Below are positions 58,136 through 64,000 of a stretch of DNA of 64,000 nucleotides, piece by piece (position 1 is the first letter of the stretch; every line of letters starts with the position of its first letter). Both the position numbers and the translations under genes were made by a program. The notes beneath the pieces were generated by a model. The model did not search any database, was not told the origin of the DNA, and worked only from the letters and a program-made list of their open reading frames with translations. This stretch comes from Streptomyces sp. NBRC 109706 (GTDB lineage: Bacteria; Actinomycetota; Actinomycetes; Streptomycetales; Streptomycetaceae): contig NZ_BBOM01000004.1 in assembly GCF_000974485.1 (NCBI RefSeq), forward strand, positions 310,001 to 374,000, in the 5' to 3' direction.

Positions 58136-61100
58136 TCAGTAATCGGATGCCGTTTTCGTGCCCCCACCGTGTTGCGTTACCCGGGGTCGGCACCGGACGC
58201 GTACAGCGCCGTGGGTGAAGGCCAGGTCTGTGGCCTTGCTCGACCAGATGTATGCCTCGCCCGGGCCGAGCTGAGCGAGTTTCTCCGCAGTGAGGCCGGA
58301 CAGAGCAGCATTCGCCTTCTGTAGGTGCTTGAGCCAGGCCGGAGACGTGAATTTGTGGAGGATGATGTGGTTGGAGAGCTCAATCAGCTGTACGGGTACG
58401 GATGGCGGGTCCTGGCTTGCGACCAGGATGCTCATACCCTTGTGACGCATTTCGCGGACGGACTCGACCAGGCCCGCCACAAGGTCCGGACTGTCGATGT
58501 ACTTGTGGGCTTCGTCAAAGACGACCAGTTTGTTGAAGCGACGGTCACCGTCGCGGGCATCGGCGAACAGCTGCATCAGGACGACGAACAGGCCGAGGGC
58601 GTCGTCCTTTTCGATGAGGTCGTCGCGCAGGTCGACGATGACGAGGCGTCCGGGGCGGATCAGGCTGCTGAGCCGGACATTGTCGTCGATGTACTCCGCT
58701 GCCAGCTCCAGGCGGTCCTCTGCGAGGTCTTTGATGTGGTCCGGCATCCGAGAGTTGGCCAGTTCATGGCGGATCGTGTCGAGAGTGAGGTTGTTGCGGT
58801 GTTTACGGATGGCCTTGGCGATCTGCTTGATGTACGTGGACCGGCTCCCGACGGCGCCGAGCAGGAACTTCCAGTGCTTGGCCTTGAGTTCGGCTGATGA
58901 AAAGGCCAGTGGGTGCACTTCGATGCCCGGGTATTGCGCGCGACGTTCGTCTACCTGGGCCTCTGGTGCGAGAAGGACGACGTCCGTCAGAGCTCGCGGC
59001 TCGGTGCCGTAACGTTCTTTGAGAGCCGCAAGTTGGGCGCTGTCATCGTTGGGGTGCACCATCGAGGTGAACTCGGGTGCGTAGTCCTGGGTCTTGCTGT
59101 AGTGGAAGACCACCGTAGCCAGCGGGTGCGGCAGGACGTTGATGGCCGGCGCTGGGAGCGAGGCTGCTTCGATGACGCTGCCCAGGGTGTAGCTCTTGCC
59201 GCCACCTTGGACGCCGAAAAGGCTGATGGTGTGGGTCTCGTTGAGGTCCAGGGAGACGGTACGGCCAGCGATTTCCCCCAGGACGCCGTGCTGGAGAGAC
59301 GGACGGGTGACACCGAGGTAGATCTCTGGTTTGTGGGTGCGGGGCGCAGGCGGAGCGGAGGGCGGGGTGACGGGGCTCGGGCCGTCCGGGGGAGGGGCGC
59401 CGCGAAGGTTCTGTGGGGTGACTCCGGTGATCTCGGGCGGCGCGTCGGGCAGAACCGGGTCTGCCGTGGTTGGCGGAGCTGTCCGGACGGACTCCCCTTC
59501 CAGGCGGGCAGGTTGATCGCGCGTCGGTTGTAGTGGGGCGGAAGCTTTCTCTCCGCCCGACACTGGTTCCTCCTCCCGCGCTGGCTGTTCCGTTTCCGCC
59601 ACCACACCGTCGTCCGCGCGGAAGGCCGCATCAGTGGGACGCGGGAGGGAGAGCTGGAGCAGAGCCAGGGTCGGAGCAGTCGCGGCACCGTCGGGTGCCG
59701 GGACGCCGTGGTCGTCGACCATGGGCTCGACGTTGTCCCGCAGCTCCGGCACACCTGGTCGCACCGTCGGGATCGCCGCGACGAGTTCGGTGATGAGGTC
59801 TTGGCCGATGCGGTGGAACTCCACATCGCCGTCGGTTTCCTGGTCGGTGCCGCTGCGGGCGAGGTCGAAAATCAGGCCGCTCCGGGTGAAGCGGAGCTGG
59901 TAACCGTCGTCGAGGCTGTCGAGCAGTTGATGGGCTACGGAGCGGGCGGTCTGGTTCAGGGTGCCGTGGCGGGCTGCGCGCTCCAGGTAGAAGCGGAGCA
60001 TGGACGCGAGGGTGAGGTTCTTGACGGGGCGATCGACGCGGTCGGGGGCGGTGAGGTTTGGGTCGAAGGACTCGGCGAGTACCGTTTGGCTGCGTTCCAG
60101 CTGCTGGGTGACCTTGGTCTTGAGCCGCTGGTAGGAGCCGACGTCGTCGAGCGCGGTGTAGCACTTCACCTCGACGAGACGGCAGGTGATGGTCCGTCGC
60201 CGTGCGTCGAGTTGGAACAGCGCGAGGTCGCTGCGCTGGAAGGAGAGGGAATCGCCGAGTTCGCGAGCTTGGCGGCGGGCCTCGGTGTACAGCTCGGGGT
60301 GGGCGTCGAGGGGCACGACGATCTGGTTGTGCAGGACGTCTTGGTAGTCCAGGTAGAGACGGGCCAGGGCCAGGCCGAGGACCTCGGTGCGTTGGTTGGG
60401 CGCGGTGGACGCCAGCTTGAAGGCCAGGTTGCCCGACAACAGCCGGAGCTGGTCGAAGAACGTGTTGAGGTGGCGTTCTTCGACGGCGAGTCCGTGCTGT
60501 TCGGCTGTCGGCCGGAGGAGGGTGCGCAGCTCGTCGACCGAGTTGGAGCTGACCATGATCTGGTGTCCGAGCCCACTGCCCTGGGCGGGTGCGTAGTCGA
60601 TGACGTACTCGGGCCTACCGTGTTGGCTGGCGTCGTCGAAGTACTCCAGGCCCAGTGTGCGGTCGATGGTGACGACCCAGTCGCCGGACTGGTGTGCCTG
60701 GTAGAGGAGATTGCGGGCATCGACATCGAGCGACAAGACGGTGCACGGGACATTGCGCAGAGCCTGGCCAGCGGTGGCTACGCAGGCTGCGGCAGTGGCG
60801 AGCAGGGCGGGGAGGCGGCCCATCAACGTGGTGAGGTCTTCGGCGTCGTCTACCGCGAGGGCCGTGCCATGGCGTGGGGCGGTGCGCCAGACAATCTGCT
60901 GGTCCCTCTCCTCGTAGGCGGAGGCGGTTGCCTGCACCAGTCCGTGGACGGGCGCGTGGGTGATGTCCTGGCGCGCCGTGGAGGCATGTTGCTCGCCGCC
61001 GAAAGCATCGATGAGGATGGTGAGATGGGCGTCGAACTCCGCTGGCTGTCGAGTGAACTCGTACACCGAACGCACGGAGTGGACGAGTTTGGCTACCCGG

Positions 61101-63736
61101 GCTGGACCAGTGGTGTGCAGGAAAGCTTCGGCCTCGGCGGAGGGGATCTGGCTCTGTGCGCTCTGCAACTCCATCAGGGCGGCGCCGGTCTCGGGGGCCT
61201 CGGGATCGATCACGCAGAGACGGATGTCGTAGGTGAGGTCGTGTGTTGCCGTACGGCGCTGCAGTTCGAGTAGGGCGTCGGCGACGATCTCGGCCCGGCC
61301 CGCGTTGACTACGTTCATCACGAGGCTGCTGACGTACGGGTGCAGGCGGACGTAGCGCTCGATGCGGTCGGCCAGAGCCATCCCGGATAGCGCACCGCTG
61401 CCGTTGGTAGTGGCCTGGGCGTTCTCGGGAGGGAGGTTCAGGGCAGTGGCGAGCCGGCCGATCACCCCGCGGGGGTCGGCGGTCTCGCTCGGCAGGTACA
61501 CGCCCCAGTACGGGGTGAGATTGTCGGTCGCGGCCATCAACCGTCCGTCCTGACGCGGGACGGCGAAGGGGAAGCCGAGGGGTGCCGGTGACACCAGCAA
61601 CGATTCCCGTACGGGGAGGACCGTCTTCTTGTCTCCGGAGGCCAGGCGGCCTGTCCAGTCCAAGCCGAGTGCCGACCACGTGGCCAGCCACAGCGCCCGC
61701 AGCGGGTGGGTGGGGGCCACGAGCAGGACGGTGTCGCGTCGGCCCGTTCCGTCGGTGAGCGTCGCTGCCACGCAGTCGATCTGCTGGACGCGGGCGAGCG
61801 CCTCCAGAGCGTCGCCCCGGGTAGTGTCGGTCGCTCTTTCGACTTGGAGCGCGGCTGCGTCGACGAGCTCGGCGTACGCCTCGGCGTACGCGGCGAGTTC
61901 GTCGCGTACTTGCTCGAAGTCGATCGCTTCACTGACCAGGAGCTCGGCGGGTTCGATGGCCTCGGCCGTCTCGCCTGTGATCGCGGTGAAATAGGCCCGC
62001 CGGGCGGCGACGAACGTGTCGTAGGCCTCGGCTGCCCGGCTGTAGAGGGAGCGCCCGAGGTCCCTGTCGTCCCCATCGGGCAGTCGAGCGGTGCCATCCG
62101 GGTGCAGGAGCAATCGGCGCAGACTGGTGTCGCCGGGGTGTGCGAGCAGATGTTGCTGGGTTTGGACGAGCAGCGGGGACAGCCGGATTTCGCCATTGCC
62201 CGCAGCGTGAATTTTCGCACTGAGGGTGCGGTGTGGGCTCCGGGCGCTGAATGCTTTCCACCGGATGTCTGTGGCGGTGACCTGCGTTGGGTCCTCTCCC
62301 GCGGCGAGTGCGTCCAGTTGCAGGGAGCGTAGAGCCTGGGTGAGGCCGGGAAAGCGTCCAGCGTTGCGTTCCGGTGGCTCCTCGGCCTCAGCGTTGGGGA
62401 CGACGTAGAACCGCTCGCTCTCTCCGCCGGGCAGGTCGTGGGCGCCAGGGGCGACGTGAAGAGTCTCGTCTTCCGCATTCAGGGGGACGACGCGGACGTA
62501 GTGCCATCCCTCCTCCCAGTCGATCTTGTTGAGGCGGCCCAGTGCCTTCTTGTACTCGGGCTTGGCCGTCTTCCCCTTGCCGATGTGGGACGCCCTGCCG
62601 ATCGGGCCACCGCTCTCGGAAACGATCTCCACGCGGAAGCGCTCCAGCCCTTCCACCTTGCGTGGATTGGGCCGCACGGCAAAGCGCACGGTGATGTCGC
62701 GGACTCCCTTCTCGCCGGTGAGGAGGTAGGGCTGGCCTGCGATGGAGGCCAGTGCCGGGTAGTCCGTCAGGTGTTGGGAGTTGTCGCCTGCTGAGGGCAG
62801 GCCGAGTTCGCGAAGGTCGATGGAGAGGGTGGCGCGGTGTCGCTCATCGATGCGCCAGTTACCGAAGGACAGGCCCCAGTTCTCCCGGTCGATGACAATG
62901 CGGCGGGTCCACGTCTTGGGGTCTTCCAGGCCACAGCGGGTAGCAAAGGCAGCGAGGCGGGTCGCGAAGTCGCTGTCGCTCAAGCCGAGGTCGAGGACGC
63001 GTTGGCGTTCGGAGCGTGGTGAGTCGGTGAGCTTCTGCACCAGGCCGTGGTTCTTGCCGACTCGTTCCCGTACCTGGGCTGGGTCGGTGAACAGGTCGAA
63101 GTCCGGTACGAGGCCGAAGTGGTAGACCGCCGCTCCGGCGACTGGGCCACGGTAGCCGTTGATCTGAAGGGTGAGGAGATATTGGGTGATGGCACGATCG
63201 CCTGTTTGTCGCCCGTCAGGGCGGGTGCGGATGGCAGCCAGCAGTTCGTCGACGCCAGGACGCAGCTGCTGCGGCACTTGGTCGAGAAGATGACCGGCGA
63301 GATGAGCGTATGTGTCGCCCAGCGGGACTTCCTCGAACGTGGCGATGCCGAAGGAATCCTCGGCACTGACCCGGGTGCCCGGCGGCACGAAGACCATGAG
63401 CGGGCCGGGGAGGGCGCCTTCGCCGTCCCTGCGGTTTCGTAGTTCAACCAGCTTGGTGCTGCTGACGCCCACGTCATGCAACGGCCTGTCCGGGGAGAGA
63501 TCCTCGGCGGGCCAGAGCAGACAGACCGTAGCATCGGGACCGAGCGCACCGCGCAGCCGACGCACCAGGGAGGCGGCGAGTTCGGGCTCGACTTCGGTGA
63601 CACGCATGCAGTGCCCCGCGCCGCGCTCGGCGACGAGCTTGGCCAACTGGGGCACGAGGATGCCTTCGAGGGCCTCGCGTAGGTCCTTCGCGGTGGCCTC
63701 GACCAGGCCGGTCGTGCCAGTCGGGGGGCTGGTCAT
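58136..63736 (-). CDS. Giant defence-type protein: PD-(D/E)XK-like motif plus HerA/FtsK-type ATPase
   Basis: 1866 aa. The N-terminal about 1000 residues are not recognised. In the middle, SDLALFQLD..CRLVEVKCY has the spacing of a PD-(D/E)XK nuclease core (D1170, E1189, K1191). A Pro-rich linker (about 1330-1450) leads to a HerA-like motor: Walker A GVQGGGKSYT (Lys about 1514), Walker B KLVVFDEAHKY (Asp-Glu about 1741-1742), a VASQDP sensor-like segment, and a C-terminal SPAWLKHLQKANAALSGLT block. This layout matches the large ATPases of modification-linked defence: DptH of phosphorothioate-dependent restriction, or MAD8 of the methylation-associated defence system. I cannot separate these by eye. 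The ATG overlaps the preceding gene's stop (ATGA), so it is cotranslated in an operon that extends beyond the window. It probably translocates along or cuts phage DNA. Confidence 0.75.
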   Translation of the reverse strand: MTSPPTGTTGLVEATAKDLREALEGILVPQLAKLVAERGAGHCMRVTEVEPELAASLVRRLRGALGPDATVCLLWPAEDLSPDRPLHDVGVSSTKLVELRNRRDGEGALPGPLMVFVPPGTRVSAEDSFGIATFEEVPLGDTYAHLAGHLLDQVPQQLRPGVDELLAAIRTRPDGRQTGDRAITQYLLTLQINGYRGPVAGAAVYHFGLVPDFDLFTDPAQVRERVGKNHGLVQKLTDSPRSERQRVLDLGLSDSDFATRLAAFATRCGLEDPKTWTRRIVIDRENWGLSFGNWRIDERHRATLSIDLRELGLPSAGDNSQHLTDYPALASIAGQPYLLTGEKGVRDITVRFAVRPNPRKVEGLERFRVEIVSESGGPIGRASHIGKGKTAKPEYKKALGRLNKIDWEEGWHYVRVVPLNAEDETLHVAPGAHDLPGGESERFYVVPNAEAEEPPERNAGRFPGLTQALRSLQLDALAAGEDPTQVTATDIRWKAFSARSPHRTLSAKIHAAGNGEIRLSPLLVQTQQHLLAHPGDTSLRRLLLHPDGTARLPDGDDRDLGRSLYSRAAEAYDTFVAARRAYFTAITGETAEAIEPAELLVSEAIDFEQVRDELAAYAEAYAELVDAAALQVERATDTTRGDALEALARVQQIDCVAATLTDGTGRRDTVLLVAPTHPLRALWLATWSALGLDWTGRLASGDKKTVLPVRESLLVSPAPLGFPFAVPRQDGRLMAATDNLTPYWGVYLPSETADPRGVIGRLATALNLPPENAQATTNGSGALSGMALADRIERYVRLHPYVSSLVMNVVNAGRAEIVADALLELQRRTATHDLTYDIRLCVIDPEAPETGAALMELQSAQSQIPSAEAEAFLHTTGPARVAKLVHSVRSVYEFTRQPAEFDAHLTILIDAFGGEQHASTARQDITHAPVHGLVQATASAYEERDQQIVWRTAPRHGTALAVDDAEDLTTLMGRLPALLATAAACVATAGQALRNVPCTVLSLDVDARNLLYQAHQSGDWVVTIDRTLGLEYFDDASQHGRPEYVIDYAPAQGSGLGHQIMVSSNSVDELRTLLRPTAEQHGLAVEERHLNTFFDQLRLLSGNLAFKLASTAPNQRTEVLGLALARLYLDYQDVLHNQIVVPLDAHPELYTEARRQARELGDSLSFQRSDLALFQLDARRRTITCRLVEVKCYTALDDVGSYQRLKTKVTQQLERSQTVLAESFDPNLTAPDRVDRPVKNLTLASMLRFYLERAARHGTLNQTARSVAHQLLDSLDDGYQLRFTRSGLIFDLARSGTDQETDGDVEFHRIGQDLITELVAAIPTVRPGVPELRDNVEPMVDDHGVPAPDGAATAPTLALLQLSLPRPTDAAFRADDGVVAETEQPAREEEPVSGGEKASAPLQPTRDQPARLEGESVRTAPPTTADPVLPDAPPEITGVTPQNLRGAPPPDGPSPVTPPSAPPAPRTHKPEIYLGVTRPSLQHGVLGEIAGRTVSLDLNETHTISLFGVQGGGKSYTLGSVIEAASLPAPAINVLPHPLATVVFHYSKTQDYAPEFTSMVHPNDDSAQLAALKERYGTEPRALTDVVLLAPEAQVDERRAQYPGIEVHPLAFSSAELKAKHWKFLLGAVGSRSTYIKQIAKAIRKHRNNLTLDTIRHELANSRMPDHIKDLAEDRLELAAEYIDDNVRLSSLIRPGRLVIVDLRDDLIEKDDALGLFVVLMQLFADARDGDRRFNKLVVFDEAHKYIDSPDLVAGLVESVREMRHKGMSILVASQDPPSVPVQLIELSNHIILHKFTSPAWLKHLQKANAALSGLTAEKLAQLGPGEAYIWSSKATDLAFTHGAVRVRCRPRVTQHGGGTKTASDY

Positions 63737-64000
63737 CGGATGCTGGCCTCCGTCCGTGCGCCGGTGCCGATGGCGTACCTGGGAGTGATGGTCTGCGTCA
63801 GGTAGGCATCGGACATGTCCTGGTAGTAGCCGATCTCGCGCAGGCGGTTGAGGAAGGCGGCGGAGTTGGCGCGTAGCGCCGCCTGGTCGTCGAGGTGGGC
63901 GCCGGTGAAGCCGTCGCCATCGGGGAGGCGGTCGATATAGAGCCCGTATCGGGAGCGCAGCAGCGCGAGAAATGCGTCCACCCGCATCGGGGCGGTGGCC
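63733..64000 (-). CDS. C-terminal end of an unidentified gene upstream of the giant ATPase
   Basis: The frame is open to the window edge. At least 88 codons are visible, ending YYQDMSDAYLTQTITPRYAIGTGARTEASIR. The stop overlaps the ATPase ATG. The segment AFLALLRSRYGLYIDRLPDGDGFT looks like the folded end of a longer protein. It is not recognised with confidence. If the downstream gene is MAD8-like, this would be the MAD7 position; if DptH-like, the DptG position. An internal ATG at 63985-63987 is unlikely to be the true start. Confidence 0.7.
   Translation of the reverse strand, partial: ATAPMRVDAFLALLRSRYGLYIDRLPDGDGFTGAHLDDQAALRANSAAFLNRLREIGYYQDMSDAYLTQTITPRYAIGTGARTEASIR

Noticed and set aside
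56267..58324. A 685-aa + strand ORF opposite ATPase copy 2
   Set aside because: Antisense to an intact, conserved ATPase. The same false ORF appears opposite copy 1 (46886-47926). Composition is Arg/Gly/His-rich without domains.
59708..61273. A 521-aa + strand ORF opposite the giant ATPase
   Set aside because: Shadow of the real gene; Gly/Val/Glu-rich translation with no recognisable domain.
1..64000. CRISPR arrays
   Set aside because: No regularly spaced identical repeats with unique spacers were seen. The repeats present are PKS modules, the ATPase pair and one 36-bp tandem array.

Overview
The window is high-GC actinomycete DNA, most likely from Streptomyces or a close relative. The evidence is giant modular type I polyketide synthase (PKS) genes with G/C-biased third codon positions, TTGAC(N17-18)TANNNT promoters, a TTA codon in a transporter, and actinomycete-type integrase and Rhs genes. 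The sequence starts inside a PKS gene and ends inside a gene that continues beyond position 64000.

Positions 1-37480 are the 3' half of a modular PKS cluster, all on the + strand. A partial PKS end (KR-ACP-docking) is followed by a bimodular PKS (KS-AT-DH-ER-KR-ACP then KS-AT-DH-KR-ACP), a monomodular PKS (KS-AT-DH-ER-KR-ACP, the only methylmalonyl-type AT) and a trimodular PKS ending in a thioesterase. A TTG-start cytochrome P450 follows and is closed by a strong hairpin terminator. The visible modules predict a chain end with conjugated double bonds at C4-C7, possibly C2-C7, a methyl branch at C8 and saturated C8-C9 and C12-C13. Release is by the thioesterase as lactone or acid, with P450 tailoring. 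The P450 terminator and the amylase promoter after it look like the right-hand edge of the cluster.

Positions 37490-46480 hold ordinary chromosomal genes: a secreted GH13 alpha-amylase with a CBM20 starch-binding domain and its own promoter/operator, a beta-lactamase-fold serine hydrolase, a SAM methyltransferase with a small downstream ORF, an Rrf2 regulator with an MFS exporter, and an SDR oxidoreductase divergent from an AraC regulator. An orphan 3' fragment of an immunity gene lies at 42283-42390.

Positions 46457-57975 are an accessory, rearranged zone bracketed by two almost identical copies of a 473-aa ATPase (ATPase_2/DUF234 type). Each copy is preceded by the same perfect 10-4-10 palindrome. 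Between them lie an ArsR regulator, a 5'-truncated CDF metal transporter, a 5'-truncated tyrosine recombinase abutting a 3' fragment of tRNA-Arg(TCT) (an att scar), an Rhs polymorphic toxin gene with an apparent frameshift, its immunity gene, and a decayed histidine-phosphatase gene.

Positions 58136-64000 hold an operon on the - strand: the end of an unidentified gene overlapping (ATGA) a 1866-aa protein with a central PD-(D/E)XK-like motif and a C-terminal HerA/FtsK-type ATPase. It resembles the large ATPases of DNA-modification-linked defence systems (DptH or MAD8 type). It is the best candidate for a less-described system, but most of its operon is outside the window.
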